Source of the DNA: Prosopocoilus inquinatus
Lineage: Eukaryota > Arthropoda > Insecta > Coleoptera > Lucanidae
Assembly: GCA_036172665.1 (NCBI GenBank)
Contig: CM069872.1
Span: forward strand, 45,432,101-45,496,100
Reading direction: 5' to 3'
Length of the DNA stretch: 64,000 nt
Shown here: in pieces, positions 23,048-34,458 of the stretch
Numbering within the stretch: the first letter of the stretch is position 1
Layout of the letters: each line of letters starts with the position of its first letter
The notes under the pieces: model-generated
What the model was told of the DNA's origin: nothing
The model's input: only the letters and a program-made list of their open reading frames with translations
The model's database searches: none
Program-made: the position numbers and the translations under genes

Positions 23048-23370
23048 GTTTACGTTTATTGAACAGATAAAATAGCGACATCTTACTATCGCTTTTTGAC
23101 CTGACATTGCAGTAGGATAGACAAATTGAAGCGGGATTTGCTCCTAAAAAGTCCCCCATGCAAGGCGACCATGCTTGCTGTCAAAGCATAATGAAAGTTT
23201 TTAGAAAAAATTGGGCAAGTCGTTTTTGGTCTGCAGTGGGAATGTCGAGCTACGTCTCTGCTGAAGAAGCCCCAAGCAGGGCTGAAACAGCTGTCCAGAG
23301 GCTGCTCGAGGTTTTCACTGCAATCAAAAACGTTTTGCACAAATTTTTTCTAAAAAATTTACGTTTATTA
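23048..23370 (+). repeat. Family-A ribozyme element, most complete single copy
   Basis: It starts at GAACAGATAAAATAGCGACA and runs through the body (TTTTTGACCTGACATTGCAG, GATAGACAAATTGAAGCGGG, CCCCCATGCAAGGCG, CAAAGCATAATGAAAG). It then enters a long imperfect hairpin: AAAAATTGGGCAAGTCG, TTTTTGG, GCAGTGG on one side, and CACTGC, CAAAAACG, TTTTGCACAAATTTTT on the other. The hammerhead is at its tip. Open frames across it on both strands arise from the hairpin and repeat structure and match no protein pattern I know. Confidence 0.75.
23245..23309 (+). ncRNA. Hammerhead ribozyme, family A, complete core
   Basis: In order: outer stem I TCGAGC (23245-23250), internal loop TACG, inner stem I TCTCTG (23255-23260), CTGAAGA (23261-23267), stem II AGCCC (23268-23272), a 6-nt loop, GGGCT (23279-23283), GAAA (23284-23287), self-complementary stem III ACAGCTGT (23287-23294), cleavage-site C at 23295, CAGAGG (23296-23301), loop CT, and GCTCGA (23304-23309). 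Every invariant core base is present and all three stems pair. Stem I with an internal loop is the arrangement that gives fast natural hammerheads. Predicted cleavage is between 23295 and 23296. It lies in sense orientation in an intron of the membrane-protein gene. Confidence 0.85.
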
Positions 23371-25529
23371 TTATTATTTTATTTGCTTCGTGACGTCATT
23401 TGTTGACTATTATTTTACTGAGTGTTATTAGGCTCAAAAAACTGTTCCGCCATAGTTTTTCAGAATTACTGAAATCTTTCGATTTTAAGTTACCCCTTTT
23501 TAAGTATTTCCTATTTTCGAGCAGACTTATGGTAGATTTCTCGCTATGTTTCCAGGTTCTGAACATTTCTATCTTATTTATAGAAACTGATCAAGGCTAT
23601 TAATGCCAAATAGTAATTCTTTCCAGATTTCTTCATTCGTTCTCTTACTTGTCAATTAATTGTGTAGATGTGACCTATCTTTTTGTATTCGTTGTCTGAT
23701 GATTCATTTGTAAGTAAGTGTTTTTCCTTTAAAAGTTTTTCTCTGAAAGATTTTTTCTTTCAATTTTAGTTCTCAATTCTTCTTCTTACCATACCCAGTA
23801 ATTTGTACACTTAGTTTTATCACCTTATATGCTTATTTTCATGCGCTGTTACTTAACCATTATGCTGTTTCTTCAAGCCAGGTTGCTTGGTTGACTTCTA
23901 AACGGACTTCTATTATGCCGAGTTCTGAAAGAATGCAAACTCTATGCAAAAATCACTGTATGCAAAAATCAAAGTATTTCTTGTATTAATTAGGTATTTA
24001 TGACAAGCAATTTCTGTGCGCAAATTCGTTCGTATTGTCTAGTTATTTCGTTTTTATTCATGGGATTCTTCCTTCCTCCTTTTCATTTTTTTTATAATGT
24101 TATAAATGGTATGCAGATTAGGTATTCAATTGGTGCAATGGACCAAAATTATAACTCGACTCTGAGAAATAGTGGCAAATTTAAATTATTTCCTTACTTC
24201 ACACAATTACATTATTACCACTCGATGAACCAAATTAATCTAAAAATTACAAATATATTTACCTTTTATATATCGATAAGTCTGTTTTCTAGAACTATCA
24301 CGTCAACTACTTTACCGATTATTCTAGAATCTTTACATCGAACTCTAGATGGTACGTGAATGTTCGAGAACTCATGACATAAATACATAGAATCGCATGC
24401 AATTGAATGGTTTTTTTTCTAGAAAACGACGAGTGTGATTGATAGCAATTATAGAACGACAAGTAATAGAAGTATAATTTGTTAAAAAAACGTTGGTCGT
24501 ACCTACGGTCGTACCCCGAATACATAACAATATTTTTTGCAGATATAAAGAGGATCATGTGACTTCTTTGTTTGTTTTCAAATTAAAGAAATATGTTTTC
24601 ACTTCAACGTTTTAAGTTTTAAATACACCGAGGTTTCTGTTTTTTTTTTTTTTTTTATAAAAAATAAATAAATAAACGAAACCTGGTTTGGTACAGATTG
24701 ATTGATAACTTGAAGTTGAATAATTCCTCAGTGACTTGTAAAGATCGAAGGCAGATTCTGATAAAGAATTTATGCGGCTGTTTCAGACATGAGAATTTGT
24801 ACAGCTGTCTCAAAACTTGTAAATATTTCAGAAGATTATAAATAATTATTTTAAATATTTTACTGATTTTAAGACTATGGGCAAGCAAATTTTATTTTCT
24901 ACTTCTTTCTGAACACAACGGTAACTGAATTTAATTCAACTTAGAATTTAGCTTTGTAGTTTCAAGAAAACATTATTTTTCTTTCCCCTCTCCATCTAAT
25001 TTAACTTACGTTAAACAAATATACGAATTCGCTTGCAGTTAACCGTACACCTAAAATTACACACCACTGAATCACAACTTGCGACAACATTAGGGCCTCA
25101 GAGTCATTGTCATGCACAAGCTATTTTACGTAGGTGAGAACTTCAAGCAGAAAAACAATTAGGTAACCAACGTGAATTATAATAATAAAGCTCCAGAACA
25201 AACAGACGGTAACTAGAATTAAGCATGCGCATATAATTATCTAAAACGAAGTCGTAAATTCACTTTAAAATGCTTTGCAAATTATTTTTACTATTATTTT
25301 AGCAAGGTCTCTTAAGTTGAGTGGCCTATTAAAATTTTTCGAGGGAAAAAATATTCGAAAGTTTCATGAGCTGCTCAAATCATTTCTGAATCCATCGTTA
25401 AGTTTTTGTGCTTCAAATATCACGTGATTTTATATATGTATTTCATTGCTAATTTATCCATGTTTTTTGTCAAAACTCTAAGGTAAATCGGCTCTAAAAA
25501 ACAAAACCATACTTTACTAAAAAAAAATG

Positions 25530-25537
25530 CTACAGAT
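25530..25537. repeat. Left target-site duplication of the hAT-type element
   Basis: CTACAGAT directly precedes CAGTGGCGTA. The same eight bases follow the right terminal repeat at 27342-27349. Confidence 0.85.
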
Positions 25538-27341
25538 CAGTGGCGTAGCGACGGGGGTTGCAGGGATTGTAAGACATAGCCGTAGGCGCCTGTTCGAAAC
25601 ATAAAATAAAAATCACAACTTTTATTAGTAAACAAATATACAGAGAGTTTTAACTGAAAAACGCAAGGAAAACTTGAAGAATAGGTTTCAAGCGTTAAAT
25701 TCGCAAGAGTGACGATTGTGGCGCCATCTGTTAACCCGCGTCTCTTTGTAATTCGCAGGGAAAATATTTCAGAAAAACTGAAGCGCGTTAGATTGGGAAT
25801 GTTCAATGAATGACGTTTGTGGCACCATCTCTTAACCAGCGTCTTGAATTTATAATTTGCAGGGAAAAGATTTCAAAAAAAAAAAACTGAAGCATGTTTG
25901 ATTAGGAATATTCAATGAATGTCGTTTATGGTGGCATCTGTTAACCCGTGTCTTACGTTTGTAATTCGCAGGGAAAAGATTTGAAAAAAAAAATTGAAAC
26001 ATGTTAATTTAAAAACATCTGTTAACCCGCGTCTTGCATTTGCAGGGAAAATATTATTTCAAAAAAAAAAAAACAAACTGAAGCACGTTAGAAAAGGAAC
26101 GTTTAAAGACAACGTTCTGAAAACTTCTGAAAAATAAAATTTTAAGCGTGAAGCGAATGAATTTACCATGCAATTTGCAGTGCCATCTGTTATCCTAAGT
26201 CTTAACTTTGTCCTCTTTATTTGTGGGGGGGGGGGGGGATTTCGAAACACCTGGAAAACATTTAGAAAATTCAAGAAACACTTCGAAAAACAATTTCGAA
26301 TAAAGTTGAACACGGAAGTAGCTAGAGTCTATTTTTTCTTCATAGGCGGTACGCGCGAAGTTGTAAAATAATGTGGCTCTCCTACTGATCAGTTATTAAG
26401 CTAATAAGCAATAAACATTTATGGCGCCATCTGTTACCACGACCCGTAACTTTGTCGCTTTCATTTGTACGGAAACCGTTTTATTTCGAAGCAATTGAAA
26501 AGCGCTAATAAAATTCAAAAACAACGTTACGGAAAACAATTTCGAATATTAAATTAATTCGAACAGAAATAACTACAACACAAGAAGTTTCAAATATAAT
26601 TAGCGCCATCTGTTAATCTGTAGTCGCATTAATTTGGTTCTTTTTAATTTCCGGGAAAGTTTCAAAGCAGCTGAAAACACATTTCTTCTTCGGGAAAGTG
26701 TGTTTGAGAAGCGTACCTCCGCTTAGCAATAGTTTTCGGGTGTTAATAAACAATAAACAATAAACATTTATGGCGCCATCTGTTACCAAGACCCGTAACT
26801 TTGTCGCTTTCATTTGTGCGGTAACCATTTTATTTCGCAGTAATTGAAAAGCGCTAAGAAAATTCAAAAAACAACGTTACGGAAAACAATTTCGAATAGT
26901 AAATTAATTCGAACAGAAATAACTAGAACGCAAGAAGTTTCAAATATAATTAGCGCCATATGTTAATCTGTAGTTAGTCGCAATTGATTTCGTTCCCTGT
27001 AATTTCCAGGAGGAAACAGTTACCAAACAAATTTCTTCAAGAAAGTGTTCGAGAAACAGTTGAAAACTGCCGCCGGTTAGCGCAAGTTTTCTAACCTAAA
27101 AGTTTTGATAGCACTCTTAACTTAACTTCTAACCTAAAAGTTTTGAAATCCCTTATTTGTCACTATTTTAGAAACAGCATAATCCACGGGGGGAGGGGGG
27201 TTAAAGAAATGACCATTTAAATTTCGTTTTTGAAAGTTTAAATGAAGTTATTAAATGTTATACTTTAGTTAACAATAAATAGTTGTAAGGCGCTGGTAGA
27301 AATTTTGCAACCCGGAGGCTTCACTTCTAGTTACGCCACTG
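25538..27341. mobile_element. Non-autonomous hAT-type transposon with internal tandem repeats
   Basis: Ends are inverted: CAGTGGCGTAGCGAC with GGGTTGCA nearby on the left, and TGCAACCC with TTACGCCACTG on the right. An exact 8-bp target duplication CTACAGAT flanks both ends, as expected for the hAT superfamily. There is no transposase. The inside is built of diverged tandem units marked by GCGCCATCTGTTA or a close variant, near 25.72, 25.82, 25.93, 26.02, 26.19, 26.42, 26.60, 26.77 and 26.95 kb. The last ones form a direct repeat of about 220 bp with a period near 348 bp (from about 26409 and 26757). A G-run of 13 lies near 26.23 kb. Short frames on both strands come from the repeats. Confidence 0.8.
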
Positions 27342-27349
27342 CTACAGAT
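27342..27349. repeat. Right target-site duplication of the hAT-type element
   Basis: CTACAGAT immediately follows CGCCACTG, the right inverted-repeat end, and matches 25530-25537 exactly. Confidence 0.85.
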
Positions 27350-28336
27350 TGAAAACTTTAACATTTTAAAATATCACAAATTCACATTGCCACAGCTTGA
27401 TTAGGACTAAGTTTATAGAAGATGTTAATTAGATTTTTGACTTGAAATGACGTAACGAACACATTCTTATTAGGCTATCGTTCTTATGCTGTGCATAGCA
27501 ACACTTTCTACACAGTCTTTTGTAAAAAAGTTAGTGTTGCGAGATATTTATGTTCCGACAAATCCAAACTTTTACCAACTCTGTTCAATATTTATAAATG
27601 GCGCAGTGGTGTGAAAAACTATGCGACTTTAATTTCGTGAAAACTTGGCACCGTTTCCATGCGGCGATGTTTTGTATAGAATTTTAGCCTTTATGCGAAT
27701 AAAATCCTTGAAAGCATTTCACTGTAGTCCCAAAGTATTTTTCACTGTCGATAATTGTTGGTATTTACGCTTCGCGACGAAATGTTTAAGATATTCTTCA
27801 ATCCCATTTGAAAATGTTGCAAGTGATTTATGCTTTCTGAGGAGGCGGTTGTCGTCTGCTGCAGGATGACCCGTCTAGTTAAAGTTGTCACAGTGAAGGA
27901 TTACTTAATTATGATTCACGTGATAAATTAGTCGTCGCATTCGAATTAACGCGTATATTGTGAAAAGCTTTCGGAGATGGGAAATTTGAAACGACGATGA
28001 TGAATGACGATCTGTGAATGCGTTTAAATTAGTCTTGCATGAGATAGATGCTAAAATAACAGCTATTTGTATGCGTGTGTAATTTGGTTGAAATATGGAG
28101 TGGTTTGAAAATGATCCTCAACTTAAAAGACTGTTAATAATCAACAAATACATTCAGTGAAAAAGAATGTTGTTGTGAATAGCTATTTATTATACAAGTG
28201 ACTTATTTGCTGTTAAGGCACGGATGTAAATACATAGTTTTATCCAAAATCTGTTTATTACGAAGTCATAATATTTTCGGTTTTGAATAACAGTTACATT
28301 ATGGGTTCATAATTCGACCAGTGTTTTATAGACCTC

Positions 28337-28600
28337 ATGAGATATAACATATATATAAGGCACTAAAAGTGTTTAATCAGTTGCCTGCTCCATTAAGATT
28401 GTTGGAATCTACAATGAAGTTTAAAAGAGAGTTAAGAATGTTTTTATTGAGTCACTGCTTTTACGACTTTAAGGAGTTTGTATAACCATTTGTCAAGTTT
28501 TATCCTTTGTCTTTTCTTGACGAGGCCTATATCTCTTTGAGATCCATGGCAGATATATATATATAAATAATAATAATATAATATTCAAAATCGGCATTAT
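28337..28600 (+). pseudogene. 3' end fragment of a non-LTR retrotransposon
   Basis: The frame around 28369-28483 reads FNQLPAPLRLLES, then MKFKRELRMFLLSH and a stop. This resembles the C terminus of LINE reverse transcriptase proteins; the copy at 59-60 kb ends NKLPSELKMCS, FKRHLRNHLLS. Downstream is an AT-rich tail with TA and ATA repeats near 28.55-28.58 kb. The rest of the element is missing. Confidence 0.55.
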
Positions 28601-30386
28601 TATAATACGTGTGTAATAAAACCATTTATGAATTCATTTTAACAAATTAAGGATAACAGTTCGTTTAAAATCACTTTATTCTTAATTGATCTATAGCCTG
28701 TTCATGTATTTATGCGTGGAAAACTTTTAAGCGATACACGTTTGCGTCATTTATTTAAAAACACACGCGTCAAGTTTATTGAAATTCTTGAAATTTCCGT
28801 CTGCGTTGGGATATTAAAATTTAGAGATCTACATATGCGAGCACTTTTATTGGGTACTTAGGAGAGTTTATTTTCATTTTTGCAGAAATACGACGCTTTT
28901 TGACCCTAATAAATCTTAATAAAAGAAAATATTTGAACGAATCTGAGTTTCCGAATAATATTTTTATTTTCTAATAAAAATAGCATTAAGTACGATTAGT
29001 GCTTCAATTGTTACTACACAGGTTTATGATGTTGCAATGGAATTGTTATTTATTTGTTTTTTTATCTTAATATCTTGTAACTCAAATGCTCCTACTCTGA
29101 CTTTGATTTTTTTTTGAATAAATCTTATATTGATTCTAAAAAAATCTGTCTTTTATAAACAAGGCGTGGATACTTTAAAATAGGTCAGCTTAAATATACA
29201 GAAGAGAATTTGATTTATTCACTTTCACTGACGTGTCAATCTATAAGTGAAACATGGGCGGAAAATTAAAAAAAAAAAACTATAAATTGATTGTTTCTAG
29301 CCTTAGGGAAAGAAATGTGACGTCAGATAATTTATCAGATGAATAAAAATTTTATGTGCAGTTTGCTTTATGGAAACATAAATAAGTAGATGAGAATATG
29401 ATTTATCGACTTTCGCTAGCGAACCGAGGGGATGAATTAATAAACGAAACATAAAGTATTTGTGGGCGGAAAATCTATAGATAAAGAGGCCAAAAGAAGG
29501 CGAATATAATTTACGTATTAATCCTTCTAAATCATTTTGAACGGTTTTATAAGACGTGGCTTTAATTTTTTTTGTAATTTTTCTTCACTTCTTCTACCTT
29601 TCAAGTCTAAATTAATTAATTAAGGATTACCTAATTGGCTTCAGTCACTTTTTCTTTGATCTTGACCTTTTCTTTTTAATACCTAACCAACAAACAGTCA
29701 ATGGATTTATCAACTGTTCTTATTCAGCTCTATTATTGAGGAACACTGAAGCTCTAAAGCTATTTCAAAATAATCTGCGTTGAGAACGCTCAAGAGCGAC
29801 TTCGGTCCGTTCAATATTTGCATTGCCTCGGTTCCAGCGAGTGGTGTTTCAGTTTTCAAGAGCTTTAATTAGTTCCTTTAATGGATTAATTGTGAAACTA
29901 TGGCAGAATGCAGGAATAGTTGAAGAATTCGAAATGAACAAAGAAAGGGGGTAGCACTGAGCACACTGATAAAGGAAAGGAAAGGCGATAAGAAGAATCC
30001 TGAATGAAATTAGAAGACAGCAAGGAATAGTAATTAACTCGACACTAAATTTACAAATCAATACGGATGCCATGTATTCAACAATAATAACGGTAATTAA
30101 AGAAAATTTGTTTTTCGTCGTCTATTCAACTGTCTGACCACTTCTCTTCTTGCTGCAATTATCTGTTATTGTTTTTATAGTGTGTTCCTTCATCCTTCAT
30201 CATGTGCTTTGTTTTTCTCCAAAAAAAATTCTTCATTCTTCTTTACTGGCCACAAAAGCTTATTGGTCTAATAAATAATTGAATCGGTGAGAATTAAAAG
30301 GCACTAAATCCAGGAGCGCAAAATGTTGTCAGTCGCTTACTGTCTTTCTACATCAAAAAAAATTCTTGCAGATGACACTCTAACCT

Positions 30387-30479
30387 AAAGGCGCGTTTCC
30401 ACCAGGCCAGTAGTACGGATCCAGTCACTGGGGAGGAGTCACAGGATTACAGCTACTGGCCTCGTGGAAATGCGCTTTA
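30387..30479. repeat. Foldback MITE, copy 1
   Basis: AAAGGCGCGTTTCCAC, then AGGCCAGTAG, at the left are complementary to CTACTGGCCT, CGTGGAAATGCGCTTT at the right. TAACCT flanks both sides and may be the target duplication. A related copy lies at 31033-31231. Confidence 0.6.
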
Positions 30480-31032
30480 ACCTCACAATATAAGGCAGTT
30501 CTTCTCATCACTAATCGACGGAAAATACTTTCAACGGATCACCGCAGAGACAGTTAGTTCCCTTCAAGTGTCATCGACCCAATTGTTCCATGCACAATGA
30601 CTAGCTATTCTGATCTGGACAAATTCTTTGGTGCTCTTTTTGCTAGCTTCCTTTCAGTATTGTGTTGCCAACTTTCTTGTCTTCTATGTGCCACTTACAT
30701 TAATTTTACTTCCAAATACTTCCTGTTTCATTTTTTCTTCTGGTCTTCTCAAGGTATGTCGCAGACAAATAGCCAAATGAACAAGTAGTTTCTAATGTCT
30801 ACTTCTTATTTGAACGCTGCTCTCCTAGACGTATAGTAATTGATTGAATACCCTTTGGAAAATTTTATTTTTAAAATGTTAAATATTCAGATTTCTTTTA
30901 TTTCGCAGCTATGTAAGAAACATGTTTAGTTTTATTAGTTCTTGTAGTTATATTATTATTAGCTCTCTTGGTTCCTGCCTGCACTAAACAAAATAAAAAA
31001 ATAAAGGTACGTTAATAAAAAAGATGACGAAT

Positions 31033-31231
31033 AAGAGTGCGTTCAAAAATATTTAACAGTTGTTCCACGACGCCAGTAAACAGGCCAGCAGCTGGAGTAC
31101 TATAACTGGACGCCAGTGATTGGCTCCGTGTTAACACGACTGGATGCCACTGATGGTCCAATCCAATTGCAAAATGTTCTGGTGTCCAGTCATAGGACTC
31201 CAGCTACTGGCCTCATGGAAACGCACTTTAA
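31033..31231. repeat. Foldback MITE, copy 2
   Basis: The left end AAGAGTGCGTT, AGGCCAGCAGCTGGAGTAC and the right end GACTCCAGCTACTGGCCT, TGGAAACGCACTTTAA are inverted repeats of the same type as 30387-30479. The middle carries additional copies of the GACGCCAGTGAT / CACTGATGG type block. Confidence 0.55.
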
Positions 31232-33771
31232 TGCTAGTTGGCGAAAGAAATTCCAATTGCTAATGTGATGTCCATCACAATAAAAAAAGTATAGTGGTTT
31301 CAAATTTATTCGGCTACCAGACCAGTTTGACGATTTGTTTTTTTAAGAATTCAGAATTCCAATAGATATAAAGTAAAAGTATTTAATTTCAGTTAATCTC
31401 GAGTTGATAACAATAATCTACGAGAACTGCAACGACAGTTTTTCTCCGCGAGTAAGTAATATGTGTTTCTTGAGTTTCGCGCATTCGATGAAATACGATA
31501 TTGAGTTTAATCTTCGTTTAATTATCTGGTGAGCGTGTGGAAAGCTGTCGTTGCGATTCTCTTGTAGAGTTCCGGAGAGCGTGGGTAACTTTAGAGTTAA
31601 CAATGCCAAAAGACATCATTGCGCTCTGTAACGGGTTTTGGTAAAAGTGTCTCGGAGGAAGGCGAGCTGATGTAGCACGGAAGCTGATAAAAACAATTAA
31701 CATTTGAGTTAGCAGTTAGTTCTAACGTTCTTTGGAAACTTGTCGTATAATTTAATACTCATACACATACAGCCTGGGCCATTTTCGTGTTTGTTAAACT
31801 ATGAATCGCAAATAGGTACAAGTCAGCGTGTTTTATTCTAAAATATCCAATCAACCTGAGGTCAACGGGAACAGCACGTTTTGGAAATGCCGGAAATTCT
31901 TTCATAATACATTTCAAAACTATGATTTCATAAACACCCAATAACAAAGTCATCTCCAAACTGCTGTCCAAAACAATCTACGAAATTAATTAGTAGAAGC
32001 CCGTAAATTGTCCTGTTAAAAGGTTAATGGGCATATATCTGTGTTAAAGCTACAAAAAGTATTTAACTGATCAGTCTCAAAGGATTATTTTATATAAAAT
32101 ATTGAGAAATGTTTATCGTTACGAACTACATCTCTCTTCGTGGACATGAATTTCATTGTTTGTTTGATACATATTAGTTTGGTGAGTAAAAAATTTAAAG
32201 CCCAATTAGAAACAAATTTGCTTCACCATAAAATATCTTTATCGTACAAGTAATTGCGCTCCGCCTCAATACAAAGTGCACCATCAAAACAAATCTGTTT
32301 TACGTCCGATTTCGCAGAGCTTCTTCCTTGTATTAAAAGATCTGGAGCTCGGAGAGCCGAAAAGATCGTCACGTCGTTGGCACACCGCCGCCGCTCCTTC
32401 CCGTCCACGGAGTTTCAATTAAAAAGTTTTCCATCAGAAGGGAGGAGGACCTCCCGGCATTGTTTGTTCCAGTTTCACGTGAAAGCAGTGCGGGCGCATT
32501 GTGTTCGCGGAGATTAACTTGTTACGTGGTTGAGGATGAAAAGTTTTATCACGCTGTGAATCGAACATGTTTAGTGGCTTGCGTTTCGATTGTGGAGCTA
32601 AATAAATGCGAAATAACGTATACACTCGATCAATGGGCACGTGCTGTTTAAAGTTTTTGAGAATGTTTACAGAATAAATGTTGGTTTTATGATGTTAATA
32701 GATATCATGTAGTTTCACGTCGAAATTATCGTCGAAGAGAAACAAAATTGAACCTTACGAATTTTCTATTTTCTGTTTAATATTCAATCAGCTATTAGTA
32801 GGAAAATTATAACAACAGTTTAAGTCTCGTCATCTTGCGATCATTATACAAATTTTGACTTGAAATTGTCAGAATAACAAATAGTCACCAGTTGGCAGGT
32901 TCGCCGCGGCCTGTTGTGCAAGTTACGGGCGCCAAATTGTATGTAATTATTGAAATAAATATAAATAAAAATCAGTTACTTTTAATTATAATATAATTGT
33001 TTGAAAGCACCTCATTTGTAAAGTTTATTTCAGCAGAATTAGCATCTTAGCAAAATATTTTAGATAACTAGGTTAATTCACGAAAGGGCGCCAAAATATG
33101 TATTACACCAGGGCACTTGACACCCTGGCAGCGAGCTTGCCAGCTTGTTACATTAAAAAACTATACATATACAGAACACCTTTTTGTATTGTGGAATAAA
33201 GATTGCCCTCGAACAGATACTTTTAAATTCAAGTTGGAAATGGAAGATTAACAGAACATTTTTGTTAAGGAAGAAATGGAGACTACATTATTTCCCCCAA
33301 AAATGAAGTTATGTTACTATAATGGATTTAAACAAAAAACATCAAGGACACACTTTTTGATCTAAAGTTATACAAATAAATACTGAGTAAGATGATCATA
33401 ACAATTCATATTTAAATACGTAAATAAAAGGAACAGAAAATGTGCCCATCCATGATATCCAAAGGAAGAAAATGATTTTTTTTTGATAAATTCATCGCCG
33501 TATTTACACGAATAAATTGGTTGATATCACATAAATTGGGCGTCGTAGATATTGATGATGGTGTTTAAAATAGGGGATGGAGATCGTTTTTCTGATAAAG
33601 TGAATTGAATACCTTTCGAACCTAAGCTATACAAGTTCGATAATGATATACAATATGAAGCTGCCGGTGTGCGGATCGCCTACTATTATACGAATAACAA
33701 AACCGCCACGAGTTATTTATAAAATGGAAATGCTGTTAGTTGTAAAGCAAACATACCCCGAAGCTCTACAG

Positions 33772-34458
33772 ACTCGCAGGAAGCGGCTTTGACTCAGTTA
33801 AGTTCGCGATGCTGGCGGTGTTCCATCATGTCCGTTGAAGACGGCGATATACCTTTCATCACCGAAGTCGATGAAGTTTCTTCAGGCACAATATCACGTA
33901 ATCATTCACACGGACATTCTCTGCAGCTGACTCCGCCGCATTCAAGAAGTCCCTCCTTTCGGGATGATCACTTCCTGTTGGAACGCAAGCGATCTTCATC
34001 CCTCGAAGATCTAAGACGCAGCTCTATCAATTCAGTAATCTCATGTCATCACCATCGTAAATTATCCTCGAGGAGAAGTCGACGTTCTCAATATGGCGAT
34101 TACGAATCCAGGAAGAGCTTTCACCGGAGTTCTAGGCACTCGAGTCGGAGGAGTTCTAGACCAAGTGTTGATGAGCGCAGGCGATCCGTTCACATACCGA
34201 ATTATAGAAGACGAAGCAGTACCCAAAATAGGTCCATCACGTTGGAACAGAATGCCCAACAAAGAGCGAAAGAGCAAAAACGTCGCAGGATCGTGTATAT
34301 TGTAATAGCAACTTTCTTGCTTATACTTCTGCTTTGCGTTCTTATCGTCGTCGTCACTTTAACACACCAGTCGGAATTCTCACTGGAGAACAAAACTACC
34401 ATTTATTATACATTTTCGCCTCATCCGAAACTTATCGAACATGTCATGTCTATCTCAG
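33772..34458 (+). CDS. Membrane-protein gene, alternative exon with its own transmembrane segment
   Basis: The frame is open from 33723 to the donor GTAAGA at 34459 and leaves in phase 1, matching 46963. With acceptor CTCTACAG at 33771 it enters in phase 1 and could follow 7770 or 14374; alternatively translation starts at the ATG at 33828 (MSVEDGDIPFITEVDEVSSG) in a transcript from a nearer promoter. The product has an acidic start, a His/Ser-rich part, a long Arg/Ser-rich region, a basic cluster KEQKRRR, one membrane span (IVIATFLLILLLCVLIVVV), then an extracellular stretch with an N-glycosylation sequon (NKT). From 33828 to the common terminal exon the protein would be 238 residues. The membrane span resembles the one at 14.3 kb. 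Family not recognised. Confidence 0.7.

Larger units (their letters stand above)
14375..33771 (+). other. Large intron region holding most of the transposon load
   Basis: Between the transmembrane exon at 14 kb and the alternative exon at 33.8 kb I find no further exon I can support. It contains ribozyme repeats (15.1-16.3, 16.66-16.79, 23.0-23.4 kb), non-LTR remnants (16.8-18.1, 28.3-28.6 kb), a Tc1-type pseudogene (18.9-19.9 kb), a tandem repeat (22 kb), a hAT-type element (25.5-27.3 kb) and paired MITEs (30.4, 31.0 kb). A patch of higher GC at about 32.25-32.65 kb has no convincing exon and might be regulatory. Confidence 0.5.

Noticed and set aside
23086..23406. Overlapping open frames of about 80 residues on both strands, repeated at 40.58-41.11 kb
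   Set aside because: The frames follow the family-A repeat and its ribozyme hairpin; they recur wherever the repeat recurs, on both strands, and resemble no protein family.
26168..26371. Open frame containing a run of glycines
   Set aside because: It is a translation of the G-run inside the hAT-type element.
32223..32651. GC-richer patch with overlapping frames on both strands
   Set aside because: No splice sites or protein motifs support an exon; possibly regulatory, but nothing specific can be shown.
32880..33170. GGGCGCCAAA words that can resemble the junction of an LTR and a tRNA primer site
   Set aside because: No second LTR, no polypurine tract and no gag-pol sequence nearby.
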